From: Amylibacter sp. SFDW26
GTDB taxonomy: Bacteria; Pseudomonadota; Alphaproteobacteria; Rhodobacterales; Rhodobacteraceae
Length of the DNA: 64,000 bases
Assembly: GCF_009184395.1 (NCBI RefSeq)
Contig: NZ_WEIC01000001.1
Span: 248,001-312,000 of the forward strand
Reading direction: 5' to 3'
Part shown: in pieces, positions 42,742 through 51,481 of the stretch
How the letters are laid out: every line of letters starts with the position of its first letter
Position numbering within the stretch: position 1 is the first letter of the stretch
The notes under the pieces: model-generated
Database searches by the model: none
What the model was told of the DNA's origin: nothing
What the model saw: the letters and a program-made list of their open reading frames with translations, nothing else
Made by a program: the position numbers and the translations under genes

Positions 42742-43651
42742 TGCGGTTTTCTATACTCCACAGTGGATGAGGCACAGTCTCTTTGGCTTGGAACATGTAT
42801 TTGGAGAAAATTGTTTTGTAGTTTGGGTAAGAATAATTATGTTTTTTATTTATGAACTTACTGCGGTTCTCGTTGAAAAAGAGAGGCAAATTATACCAGG
42901 GAATCTGTGGTTGTGCATGGTGTGCTGCGTGATAATTGTTGTTTAAGAATAAGAATGACAAAAGCCCTCTATCTTCGATTATGACACTGCGGTCGTTCAT
43001 GTTTTCATGGGCGCGATGCTCTAAATAGGTGCGGATTTTTAAGATGGACAAACCGCAGTAACACGCGAGTATATATGTGCCCATTCCGATGGTTGTATAT
43101 GTTAACAGACCCCATAAAACACAAGCGACAGATATGGCATGGATCAACCATGCTTTCAGAATGGATGTATCGCCCTTTAGTATGGCTTTAAAATCTTGAT
43201 GCATAAATGCAATTTGGCCAATGCATGGGCCTATGAGGATCCGACCGATCAAGGTGTTGTTAAACGTCAAAACTTTTTGCACCCAACGGGGTTGGGTCGC
43301 CCATATTGTTTTGCACAAATAATAGCTTTCGGGATCATCATATGGATCCGTAAGATACTCATTCACATGGTGGGCTAAATGTGTGTCGCGAAATCTTATA
43401 TAGGGTATAAAAAAGCCAATGGCTGGGAAAACCAACGATTGGCCTAGGAGCTTTGATTTTGGTTCTATGATGTGTAGGGTTTCATGCTGCAGCGATGAAT
43501 GGAGTGTTATGATGGGAGCCAAGCACAGAATTGTAAGTATAGAGCCTAATGTCGATGCATAATACGTGAAGCAGCCCCATAAGAGGTATGTGATGCACAA
43601 TAAGATAAGCGTAGGCCATTCATAGGCGCGCGACGGAATGAACCGCGACAT
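42731..43651 (-). CDS. Membrane fatty acid desaturase family protein
   Basis: A 306-residue integral membrane di-iron protein. The three histidine boxes are HETLH (56-60), HLAHH (91-95) and HAAHH (241-245, in NNNYHAAHHAQP). About four membrane segments (for example 13-52, 72-86, 168-205) are seen. It may desaturate or hydroxylate lipids, carotenoids or another hydrophobic substrate. It is translationally coupled to the PhnD-like gene, and an inverted repeat lies 23 bp upstream of the start. Confidence 0.85.
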   Translation of the reverse strand: MSRFIPSRAYEWPTLILLCITYLLWGCFTYYASTLGSILTILCLAPIITLHSSLQHETLHIIEPKSKLLGQSLVFPAIGFFIPYIRFRDTHLAHHVNEYLTDPYDDPESYYLCKTIWATQPRWVQKVLTFNNTLIGRILIGPCIGQIAFMHQDFKAILKGDTSILKAWLIHAISVACVLWGLLTYTTIGMGTYILACYCGLSILKIRTYLEHRAHENMNDRSVIIEDRGLLSFLFLNNNYHAAHHAQPQIPWYNLPLFFNENRSKFINKKHNYSYPNYKTIFSKYMFQAKETVPHPLWSIENRNDR

Positions 43652-43673
43652 ATAAAACTCCGAAATCTTGGAA

Positions 43674-43688
43674 AAGTGATACTCACTT
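43674..43688. promoter_or_regulatory. Inverted repeat upstream of the desaturase gene
   Basis: AAGTGA-TAC-TCACTT, perfect 6-bp arms, 23-37 bp before the desaturase start. A half-like copy (GGTACTCGATTT) follows at 43699. Candidate operator for a dimeric regulator. Confidence 0.4.
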
Positions 43689-43743
43689 CGCGAAAATGGT
43701 ACTCGATTTCATCAAAATCTCAAAATAAAAACTGAATGGGTTA

Positions 43744-44181
43744 TTATGACTTCATAACACGTTGTCTGGCCAATGCGCTGTCGCGGTCATTCACACCCAA
43801 CAAGTTCGCAACCAAGCGCATAAAGCTGTTTTCTTCGTCATCGCGTTCTCCATCAGATAAAACAACAGACCAAAGCGCTTCCACAATGCCAGAACGCTCT
43901 TCGTAAGCAACGGCCTCTTTGATTACGCGCGTGAAACGTACGTCATCGGGAGCAATAATCTCTAACTCTTCGGCTTCTTTTCGTAAGTCTTTGGCGGCAT
44001 CTTCGCTTAATGTGTATTGCTTGATTAAGACACGCTCGATTGTTGAAATTTCTGCGGCCGCATATGTGCCATCAGCTTTAGCCACTCGTACCATAAGAGC
44101 TGCTAAAGCTGTATGGGCATCATCGGTGCTTAGCGATGGTTTTGTGGTTGCTTGAAAGGCTTTCAGAATATCTTTTATCAT
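43744..44181 (-). CDS. TerB-like (tellurite resistance) domain protein
   Basis: A 145-residue all-helical TerB/DjlA-N-like protein. Seen: AHTALAALMVRVAKADGTYAAAEISTIERVLIKQYTLSEDAAKDL and EALWSVVLSDGERDDEENSFMRLVANLLGVNDRDS, two acidic EF-like repeats typical of the family. It is cytoplasmic and probably binds divalent metal ions. Despite the name there is no ter cluster here and no evidence of tellurite resistance. Confidence 0.85.
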   Translation of the reverse strand: MIKDILKAFQATTKPSLSTDDAHTALAALMVRVAKADGTYAAAEISTIERVLIKQYTLSEDAAKDLRKEAEELEIIAPDDVRFTRVIKEAVAYEERSGIVEALWSVVLSDGERDDEENSFMRLVANLLGVNDRDSALARQRVMKS

Positions 44182-44263
44182 AAAGCTGGTTTAGGTCTTT
44201 AGATCGCTGTCATCAAGCAGTGTTTATCGATTTTCTAAACAGGTTTTCGTGATTGAAAGTATT

Positions 44264-45019
44264 TTACCGTGGACTGATAACTGGTTTGTTTTTAAAAACT
44301 TGGGGTAAGTGTCTGTGCAATTCTGTCGCCACATAGGATAGCGTTTGTCGCCCTGTTTTAGATACATATTTTTGCCTGAGACGTACCGCCCCATAAAGTT
44401 TTGTTTTATCGTAAAAGGGGATGCTGACATATGAATCATTATAATCCCATGCCATATTGCCATCTTCACGTGCTTTGACAATCCGCATTGCTAGACCACC
44501 AGAAATGATATCGTTTTTTTCATCGTCTTCCATGGTTTTCATTGCAATTGTGGACAAGCGTGTAATTTGCTCTCGTTCCATAATGCTAAATATTGCTGTA
44601 GATATATCGGAGTTCACTAATGATAGAGGTTGGGTGATGTCATATTTACTGTCAGTACTTTCTACCAGCCGTACAATGCCGCCCCCAAATAAGAAAGCAA
44701 TGTCACCGTGTAAATAATGAGCGGTGCAAAGCTCTTTGAGAATTGGGTAGATTTGATCTTGTACTGGCTGACTAAAATTTGCATCCGCAGCGAGCTGGTC
44801 AAATTGATATGTGGCGATGCAGGCACGGTCGCCCAATTGAGTGCGTACCCAACCTTGTTCTACCAGTAAATGGATGCTGCGATGCACTGCACTGCGTCCT
44901 AATTGTGTCATTTCACAAATTTTAGCAGGTTTTATCGGGCCGTTTTTAAGAATCACCTCTAAAACAGTAAATGCGCGTGCAGCTGCGCCAATTTGTGCTG
45001 CTTCTTTTTTCATCACCAT
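44264..45019 (-). CDS. IclR-type transcriptional regulator
   Basis: A 251-residue regulator. The N-terminal winged helix AARAFTVLEVILKNGPIKPAKICEMTQLGRSAVHRSIHLLVEQGWVRTQLGDRA is of the IclR class; the C-terminal effector region (about 85-245) is divergent from the canonical domain. ATG 45019 (MVMKKEAAQIG) follows GAGG by 7 nt; the open frame upstream is AT-rich leader. Its start faces the large RTX gene, 284 bp away, so it may control that gene. Confidence 0.8.
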   Translation of the reverse strand: MVMKKEAAQIGAAARAFTVLEVILKNGPIKPAKICEMTQLGRSAVHRSIHLLVEQGWVRTQLGDRACIATYQFDQLAADANFSQPVQDQIYPILKELCTAHYLHGDIAFLFGGGIVRLVESTDSKYDITQPLSLVNSDISTAIFSIMEREQITRLSTIAMKTMEDDEKNDIISGGLAMRIVKAREDGNMAWDYNDSYVSIPFYDKTKLYGAVRLRQKYVSKTGRQTLSYVATELHRHLPQVFKNKPVISPR

Positions 45020-45303
45020 TTGCGCCTCTAGGTGGTTTATGTTAAAAATTAACACCTTTAAGTTGCATTTTGGCAACCTAATCATATCGTGAATTTGGTT
45101 ATTGTTTCTTGTTATATCGTTTTTTCAATATATGCAAAAATAAATTTTACTTCCGCTCAAAATGTGGCATTCCTGTGTTCAATTGTGTCAGCAATGTGCG
45201 TTTTGCAGTTATTTTGGACAACGTACTGGGGGCCGACATTTTATAATTTGCGGATAAATACCGTTTTCTAGTGAGCCTTTTTAGGGTGTGGAGTGAGTGT
45301 AAG

Positions 45304-48300
45304 ATGACTGTTTATGGTGGTGGAAGTTCAAATTCGAATGTTTTGAATTGGGAAGATAAAGCGGACAATACGGATTTAGAGGGGGGCGCTACATATGACA
45401 TGGGCCTTATTTCTGCGTTTGTATCGTTCCAAGATCAGTCTGGTGGAGCTGCAACTGCCACAGTAAGCGACGAAGATATATTCCGCGGCCCAGAAAATTT
45501 TGATGGCGACAGTTCACTGCGTTTGTTTGGCCCAGGTGGGGATGGTTCTGCGGCGGATGATACAATCAAAGCCACAATCGATTTCTCTGCTAATTCTGGT
45601 TCGAACCTAAGTGACAATGTTTCTGACGTTGCTTTCCGCATCAACGATTTAGATATTGGTACAAATAGCGATCAACACATTGATATCGTTACGATCACAG
45701 CCTTTGACGCTTCGGGTAATGAGGTTGCGGTGACACTCACACCAACATCTTCAATGTCCCAAAACGGCAATACTGTAATAGGTAATGATGAACACTTTCT
45801 TCCGACTGATTCAGAAGCCTCTTTACTTGTAAACATCGATGGACCTGTTTCTAAGATCGTTATCGAATATGCAAATGGCGATGTAACGGATCAACAGGTG
45901 AATGTTTCTAATATCACTTATGACACACTTCCAGCAGATACGAGCAATGACATTGTAGATGGCACGGATGGTGACGATACAATGCTAGTTGGCTTTGTCG
46001 ATGCAGACAATGACACAATTGACGGTGCTGATGGTGATGATGACATTATCGCAGGTTACGATGGTGACGACAGCATCCAAGGTGGTGAAGGCAATGACGT
46101 TATTTATGGCGGCAATGTTCCAGGTCAACCGACTGTATCCGCACGCGAGTCTTTCAACTGGAGCGATGTGCCTGATCCTGATGATGGCGGTCAAATCGAT
46201 AAGTCTGATGACTTTGAACCGACATTCACACAAAATACGGGGTCTGTGGATGTTACATATACACAGTTGAATAACCTGAACATTGAAACAGATTTTGAAG
46301 ACGATGATCAGAATATCACAGGCATTGATGGTGGTTCTGAGACTGTAGACAACAATAGTGCATTAGAATCTCAAACCGAGAACGATGGTGAGACAGCAAC
46401 GTATCAATTGGAATTCTCTGAAGAAGTGGCAAACATCGATTTCCGTGTGAATGACGTGGACAACGATTCTGTTTTACAAATCCTAGCCTTTGATGCGAAT
46501 GGGAACCCTGTAGAGGTATCTATCAGTGGTGCGGGCTCTGATGTAACACTGTCAGACGAAGACGGTGTTGCTGGCAATGACACAATCACTTCTGACGGCG
46601 GTAATTCTTCGAACGCAGGCGCAGATCACTCTGCTTTGGTTGAGATTGCAGGTCCTGTTGCCAAAATCCAGATCATACACACGAATGACGGTGGCGACAG
46701 CTCGCATGCAACAGTGACAGATGTATTCTTTGACACAATCGTTGCAGGTGGCACAGGTGGCAATGACACCATTGATGGTGGCGCAGGTGACGATGATATC
46801 TTTGGCCAAGACGGTGACGATGTATTGTCAGGCGGCACAGGCACTAACGAATTGTTTGGTGGTGCTGGCGATGATGTATTCATCGGCGGTGATGGCGCTG
46901 ACAGTTTCCAAGGTGGCGCGGACCAAGACAATTTAGATTACTCAAATTCTGATGCGGCTGTGAACGTGAACCTTACAACAGGCGACTTGTCTGGTGGTGA
47001 TGCGGATAACGATACGATCGTTGGTGGCATCGATGGTGTCATCGGTTCTGACTTTGACGACACATTGGTTGGTTTCGATCAACAAGGTACATCAGTTCCA
47101 GATGTATTCACTAACGAGCTATTTGGTGGCGCAGGTGATGATGTTATCGAAGGCAAAGGCGGCGACGACCTTCTTGAAGGTGGTGATGACAATGATACGA
47201 TCACAGGTGGTGACGGCGCAGACATCATCAACGCTGGCGCAGATCGCGACTTGATCATTGGCGGTACCGATGGTGATGTTATTGACGGCGGCTCTGATGG
47301 TGATGACTTTGATACGCTCGATCTAACTGGCCAAGGGCCATTCCGTGTTATCAATCAGGTGGTTGATGGTAATGGCAATGGTACGAATGGTACTATTGAA
47401 TTCTTGGATGCTGGTGGTGTTCCAACTGGTGCAAGTTTTACATTCACAGAAATTGAAGAAATTCTAGGCGACCGCGTTGCAGGGCCTGTTGATGGCACAG
47501 CAGGTGATGATGTGATCACACCAACAAGCGGTGCTGGTGGCGGTGTGTTTGTTGATGCACAAGGCGACAGTGTTGACGGTATTGATGGTGACGATGACAT
47601 CATCAACGGCTTTGCTGGCGATGACACAATTGACGGCGGTGTTGGTGCAGATGAAATCTTTGCAGGTGCTGATGCAGACACAATCCTACTAGGCGACGGC
47701 GAGTTTGATGGTGACGTTATCGAAGGCGGCGAAGGCGGTGATGATAACGATACATTGGACACAACAGATGTTGTTGAAGGTGTGAATGTCACATTTGACG
47801 GTAACGAAAGCGGTGAGGTTGAAGGCGATACATCTGGTGATGAAGCGACCTTCTCTGAAATCGAAACTATTGAAACAGGTGCTGGTGATGACGTTGTTGA
47901 CGGTTCTGTCACAACAGGTGGTATCGATGTTTCAACAGGCGCTGGTAATGACACTATTATTGGTGGCACTGGCGATGACACAGTCGATGGTGGCGATGAC
48001 GATGATACAATCACAACTGGCGACGGTAGTGATAGTGTAGAAGGCGGTGACGGTAACGATACAATCGATACACGCGGACCAAATTCTGGTGGCCTTACAC
48101 CTGCTGTAGATTTAGGTGAACCTTTCACAGCAAACGATGCAGACCCATTCAATGACCGCGATGTTGTTGATGGTGGTGATGGTGATGACACGATCCTAAC
48201 TGGCGATGATGCTGATACAATCACTGGTGGTGACGGTAATGACTTTATCGACGGCGGTATTGATGCGGATAGCATTGATGGTGGTGACGGTGATGACACA

Positions 48301-49587
48301 ATTATCGGTGGTGAAGGCAGCGATATCATTGATGGCGGCGAAGGCGACGATACGATCTTTGCAGCGCTTGACCCAAGCTTCCCTGATGCATTGAACATTC
48401 CTGATGATATCGACCCGATTTTGAACAATGGTGACGACACAGTCTTTGGTGGTGCGGGTAACGATACTGTTTACGGTGACGACGACAACGACATTATCTT
48501 TGGTGGTGCTGACAATGATGTATTGTTCGGCGGTATTGATGATGATGAATTGTTTGGTGGAACTGGTAATGACATCCTAGATGGCGGTGATTTCAGTGAT
48601 ACTCTTGATGGTGGCGATGGCAACGACACTCTTGATGGTGGCCGTGATGACGACGACATCATTGTTGGTGCTGGTGACATTGCTTTCGGTGGTCATGGTG
48701 ATGACGTCTTTACTATTGATGCTTCTGCCAATGATGCCAGTGGTACAGGTCCAACTGGTGTAACTATTGTTGGTGGTGAAACTGGTGAAGCGAACCAGCC
48801 TGATAATGCTGACACGGATAATGATAACTTCCCTGGTGCGCCAAATGCATTCGGTGATGTTCTTGATCTGTCAGGATTGGTTGCAAGTGGCCAACTTTCA
48901 CCAGGTGATATTAACTTTACAGATCCATCTCGTGAAAATGGTAACTTCCAATATACGAATGATGATGGCGATCTGGTTACTGTTAACTTCTCTGAGATTG
49001 AGAACGTAATCGTATGTTTCACACGTGGTACGATGATTGTGACAGACCAAGGTGAGAAGAAGATCGAAGATCTGAAAGTTGGCGATATGGTTTTGACCAA
49101 GGATAATGGCCTGCAAGAAATGAAATGGATTGGGTCGCGCACAGTACCTGCACAGGGTAACTTTGCACCGATAATGATCAAAGCGGGTGCTTTGGCAAAT
49201 GATCGTGACTTGATGGTTTCACCACAGCACAGAATGGTTGTGGAAGGCTGGCAGTCAGAGCTATTGTTTGGTGAACGCGAAGTTCTTGCAGCCGCTAAGC
49301 ATCTGGTAAACAATGATACTATCTATGTGAATGAAGGTGGCGAAGTGGAATATTTCCACATGCTGTTTGATCACCACGAGATCGTATTTGCCAACGGTGC
49401 AGCATCAGAAAGCTTCCACCCTGGTGAAGTTGGTATCAATGCTCTGACGGATGAAGCGCGTGATGAAATCTTTACCTTGTTCCCAGAATTGCGCGATGAT
49501 GCCACATCTTATGGCCCAGCAGCCCGCACAAGTCTGAAAGGTCACGAGGCAAAAGTATTGTCAAAAAACCCTGACTTTCTAAGTTAA
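45304..49587 (+). CDS. Large RTX calcium-binding protein with C-terminal Hint (Hedgehog/intein) domain
   Basis: A 1427-residue acidic, probably secreted protein. Two related beta-sandwich units (about 1-215 and 290-480), each ending in a segment like VNIDGPVSKIVIEYANGD / VEIAGPVAKIQIIHTNDG, flank and precede long runs of RTX nonapeptides (GGxGxDxux; about 220-290 and 490-1160) that fold with calcium. Residues from Cys1238 (CFTRGTMIVTDQGEKKIEDL) to about 1375 form a Hint_2-type domain with the block VSPQHRMVV, which can self-cleave at the Cys in known Hint proteins. No N-terminal signal peptide is present, as expected for type I secretion. No transporter genes are adjacent. Start: ATG 45304, with GGAG about 10 nt upstream; an earlier ATG at 45271 has no support. 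Confidence 0.9.
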   Translation: MTVYGGGSSNSNVLNWEDKADNTDLEGGATYDMGLISAFVSFQDQSGGAATATVSDEDIFRGPENFDGDSSLRLFGPGGDGSAADDTIKATIDFSANSGSNLSDNVSDVAFRINDLDIGTNSDQHIDIVTITAFDASGNEVAVTLTPTSSMSQNGNTVIGNDEHFLPTDSEASLLVNIDGPVSKIVIEYANGDVTDQQVNVSNITYDTLPADTSNDIVDGTDGDDTMLVGFVDADNDTIDGADGDDDIIAGYDGDDSIQGGEGNDVIYGGNVPGQPTVSARESFNWSDVPDPDDGGQIDKSDDFEPTFTQNTGSVDVTYTQLNNLNIETDFEDDDQNITGIDGGSETVDNNSALESQTENDGETATYQLEFSEEVANIDFRVNDVDNDSVLQILAFDANGNPVEVSISGAGSDVTLSDEDGVAGNDTITSDGGNSSNAGADHSALVEIAGPVAKIQIIHTNDGGDSSHATVTDVFFDTIVAGGTGGNDTIDGGAGDDDIFGQDGDDVLSGGTGTNELFGGAGDDVFIGGDGADSFQGGADQDNLDYSNSDAAVNVNLTTGDLSGGDADNDTIVGGIDGVIGSDFDDTLVGFDQQGTSVPDVFTNELFGGAGDDVIEGKGGDDLLEGGDDNDTITGGDGADIINAGADRDLIIGGTDGDVIDGGSDGDDFDTLDLTGQGPFRVINQVVDGNGNGTNGTIEFLDAGGVPTGASFTFTEIEEILGDRVAGPVDGTAGDDVITPTSGAGGGVFVDAQGDSVDGIDGDDDIINGFAGDDTIDGGVGADEIFAGADADTILLGDGEFDGDVIEGGEGGDDNDTLDTTDVVEGVNVTFDGNESGEVEGDTSGDEATFSEIETIETGAGDDVVDGSVTTGGIDVSTGAGNDTIIGGTGDDTVDGGDDDDTITTGDGSDSVEGGDGNDTIDTRGPNSGGLTPAVDLGEPFTANDADPFNDRDVVDGGDGDDTILTGDDADTITGGDGNDFIDGGIDADSIDGGDGDDTIIGGEGSDIIDGGEGDDTIFAALDPSFPDALNIPDDIDPILNNGDDTVFGGAGNDTVYGDDDNDIIFGGADNDVLFGGIDDDELFGGTGNDILDGGDFSDTLDGGDGNDTLDGGRDDDDIIVGAGDIAFGGHGDDVFTIDASANDASGTGPTGVTIVGGETGEANQPDNADTDNDNFPGAPNAFGDVLDLSGLVASGQLSPGDINFTDPSRENGNFQYTNDDGDLVTVNFSEIENVIVCFTRGTMIVTDQGEKKIEDLKVGDMVLTKDNGLQEMKWIGSRTVPAQGNFAPIMIKAGALANDRDLMVSPQHRMVVEGWQSELLFGEREVLAAAKHLVNNDTIYVNEGGEVEYFHMLFDHHEIVFANGAASESFHPGEVGINALTDEARDEIFTLFPELRDDATSYGPAARTSLKGHEAKVLSKNPDFLS

Positions 49588-49612
49588 GAGAATTCAGTTC
49601 CAAGACTGATAG

Positions 49613-49649
49613 AAAAGGCCGGATTGTGTAAAATCAATTTGGCCTTTTT
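49613..49649 (+). terminator. Intrinsic terminator of the RTX-Hint gene
   Basis: AAAAGGCC (49613-49620) pairs with GGCCTTTTT (49641-49649), leaving a T tract, 25 nt after the RTX stop codon. Confidence 0.75.
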
Positions 49650-49664
49650 ATCTGAAATAAGGCT

Positions 49665-49708
49665 GTATGATCGACGTATGACTTACGTATGATCCGCGTA
49701 TGACATTT
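49665..49708 (+). repeat. Four tandem 11-bp repeats upstream of rluE
   Basis: Units GTATGATCGAC, GTATGACTTAC, GTATGATCCGC and GTATGACATTT follow with an exact 11-bp period, ending 43 bp before the rluE start. On the other strand the core reads GTCATAC/ATCATAC. An 11-bp period with a TCAT core recalls Pho-box type binding sites for PhoB-like response regulators. Confidence 0.6.
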
Positions 49709-49751
49709 ATGTGTACTTGCAGAACCGAACGGGTTGGTGCACAGACATCCT

Positions 49752-50303
49752 ATGTCCAAAGTTATCCTGTTTAATAAACCTATGAATGTGTTGTCCCAGT
49801 TCACCGATAAGGGAACCGAAGGATCAACACGTCAAACTTTATCTGATTATATCGATGTGCCGAATGTTTATGCGGCTGGTCGGCTGGACAAGGATAGTGA
49901 AGGTTTGTTGATTTTGACAGACAATGGAAAACTGCAAAATCGTATTGCTGATCCGAAGTTTAAAACATCCAAGACCTATTGGGTACAAGTAGAGGGCGAA
50001 CCGTCAGAGGATGATCTGCAAAAACTACGGGATGGTGTGCGTTTAAAAGACGGTATGACACGTCCAGCAGAGGTTGAAGTTATGGATGAGCCAGTGGAAC
50101 TGTGGGATCGCAATCCGCCTGTACGGTTCCGCAAGTCGGTGCCAGACAGTTGGGTGTCTATTACGATCTCGGAAGGCCGTAATCGTCAAGTGCGCCGTAT
50201 GACTGCGGCCATTGGCTATCCAACATTACGTCTGATCCGATACCGTGTTGGCAGTTGGACGATTGATGGAATTACCAATGGCGAATGGCGGTCTGAAAGC
50301 TAA
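49752..50303 (+). CDS. rluE: Pseudouridine synthase, RluE type
   Basis: A 183-residue RsuA/RluB/E/F family enzyme without the S4 domain, as in RluE, which makes pseudouridine 2457 in E. coli 23S rRNA. The catalytic aspartate is in [20 protein letters not shown]; other marks are [12 protein letters not shown] and [31 protein letters not shown] 49752 ([10 protein letters not shown]) is chosen over an upstream ATG at 49734. Confidence 0.88.
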   Translation: MSKVILFNKPMNVLSQFTDKGTEGSTRQTLSDYIDVPNVYAAGRLDKDSEGLLILTDNGKLQNRIADPKFKTSKTYWVQVEGEPSEDDLQKLRDGVRLKDGMTRPAEVEVMDEPVELWDRNPPVRFRKSVPDSWVSITISEGRNRQVRRMTAAIGYPTLRLIRYRVGSWTIDGITNGEWRSES

Positions 50304-50309
50304 GCCTGT

Positions 50310-50735
50310 TTAATGTAGAGCTTTTTGTATCAGCTCTATTCGATAACCGTCTGGATCTTCTATAAAAGCGATGATTTCTCGGACACCCGTTTCTGTGGGC
50401 GCATATGTCATCTCGCCCGCAGGCCTGATAACCTTAATCCCCATAGACATAAGGTGTTTTTCCATTGCGTATATATCATCGACTTCTAGCGCAATATGGC
50501 CATACCCTGTGCCAAGGTCGTAGCTTTGATCACCCCAATTGTAAGTTAATTCGATCACGGCATCCGTTGCCGCATCACCATAGCCAATGAAAACAAGTGT
50601 GAATTCACCTTCAGGGAATGTTTCGCGGCGCATTTCATGCATGCCAAGTGCATTTGTATAAAACTCTAAAGAACGCTCTAGATTAGCGACGCGGAGCATT
50701 GTGTATAGAATGCGATTGGGAATTGGAGATGTCAT
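50310..50735 (-). CDS. gloA: Lactoylglutathione lyase (glyoxalase I)
   Basis: A 141-residue VOC-fold enzyme that turns the methylglyoxal-glutathione adduct into S-lactoylglutathione. Seen: ILYTMLRVANLERSLEFYTNALGMHEMRR, the metal-site strands with the Glu in AVIELTYNWGD, the His in GYGHIALEVDD and the final Glu in PDGYRIELIQ. Length agrees with Ni-type bacterial GloA. Confidence 0.92.
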   Translation of the reverse strand: MTSPIPNRILYTMLRVANLERSLEFYTNALGMHEMRRETFPEGEFTLVFIGYGDAATDAVIELTYNWGDQSYDLGTGYGHIALEVDDIYAMEKHLMSMGIKVIRPAGEMTYAPTETGVREIIAFIEDPDGYRIELIQKALH

Positions 50736-50771
50736 TATAAAATCCTGTTATTACGGTGATTTTGCACAGGC

Positions 50772-51311
50772 TTACTGTGCCTTTGTGATGTTGGTTTTTA
50801 AGAAATCTTGCCAGGTTGCATTACCATCAAGGTTATATCCGGCGACGTCTTTCCAGATTTGTTTTAAATCCTCGTACCCTTGTTCTGCGTTCTCAGGGTT
50901 TTGTGAGGCGCGGTATGCATATGCAAATGCAGATGCGCGTGCATTTGCCCAGCAATGTACAAGAACCTTTTTCCCTTCAGCTTGTTTCATTGCAGCTAGA
51001 AAGCTTTCCAATTCTGATGCTTTTGGATCTGACCAATTAACTGGATTGTGGATGTATTTAATCCCTTGCTTTTCCAGAGTTTCAGCTTCTTTGGGATTAT
51101 AAATACCTTCAGAAGTTGGCACGAGATTGATGACCACTTGAATGCCATCATCACCTGCGGTTTCCAAAATGGATTGAGCGGGTTGTCCCGATGTTAAAAG
51201 GTTTTCATCGAAACTATGGAAATTTCGCGCTTTTGAGATATCGGCATGAGCGAAAGATGTCATGAAAATGAGCGAAAATATAATAGATGTCAGTTTTGTC
51301 GAGTAAGTCAT
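50772..51311 (-). CDS. Periplasmic tyrosine-phosphatase-like protein with HC-x4-R loop
   Basis: A 179-residue protein with signal peptide (MTYSTKLTSIIFSLIFMTSFAHA) and a DSP/DUF442-like phosphatase fold: NLLTSGQPAQSILETAGDDGIQVVINLVP, YIHNPVNWSDP, KVLVHCWANARASAFAYAYRA. The loop reads His-Cys-Trp-Ala-Asn-Ala-Arg, i.e. C-x4-R, one residue shorter than the C-x5-R of true tyrosine phosphatases. A phosphatase or sulfur-related activity is therefore uncertain. Confidence 0.75.
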   Translation of the reverse strand: MTYSTKLTSIIFSLIFMTSFAHADISKARNFHSFDENLLTSGQPAQSILETAGDDGIQVVINLVPTSEGIYNPKEAETLEKQGIKYIHNPVNWSDPKASELESFLAAMKQAEGKKVLVHCWANARASAFAYAYRASQNPENAEQGYEDLKQIWKDVAGYNLDGNATWQDFLKTNITKAQ

Positions 51312-51481
51312 TTATGTCTCCTTTTGAGGAGAAACCTGACATAATGTGTGTTTTCACCCCATACACAAAGATGATTTTGATATGGACAAAATGTTCACGA
51401 AGCATAAATTAATACTGTTTTCTGCGAATATAAATATGCACATTTCAATTGTCTTTGTGCCTAAATATCAGGATATAAAAT

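Noticed and set aside
43744-44181. Tellurite resistance cluster
   Set aside because: Only a stand-alone TerB-like domain is present, with no terACDEZ neighbours.
47355-48440. Long minus-strand frame (361 codons, Ser/Pro-rich) inside the RTX gene
   Set aside because: It is the antisense image of Asp/Gly repeats, which avoid stop codons on the other strand; composition is pure low complexity.
45970-48700. Dense short DNA repeats that could suggest a CRISPR-like array
   Set aside because: The period is 27 bp or irregular and in coding frame; it reflects RTX nonapeptides and not spacer-repeat units.
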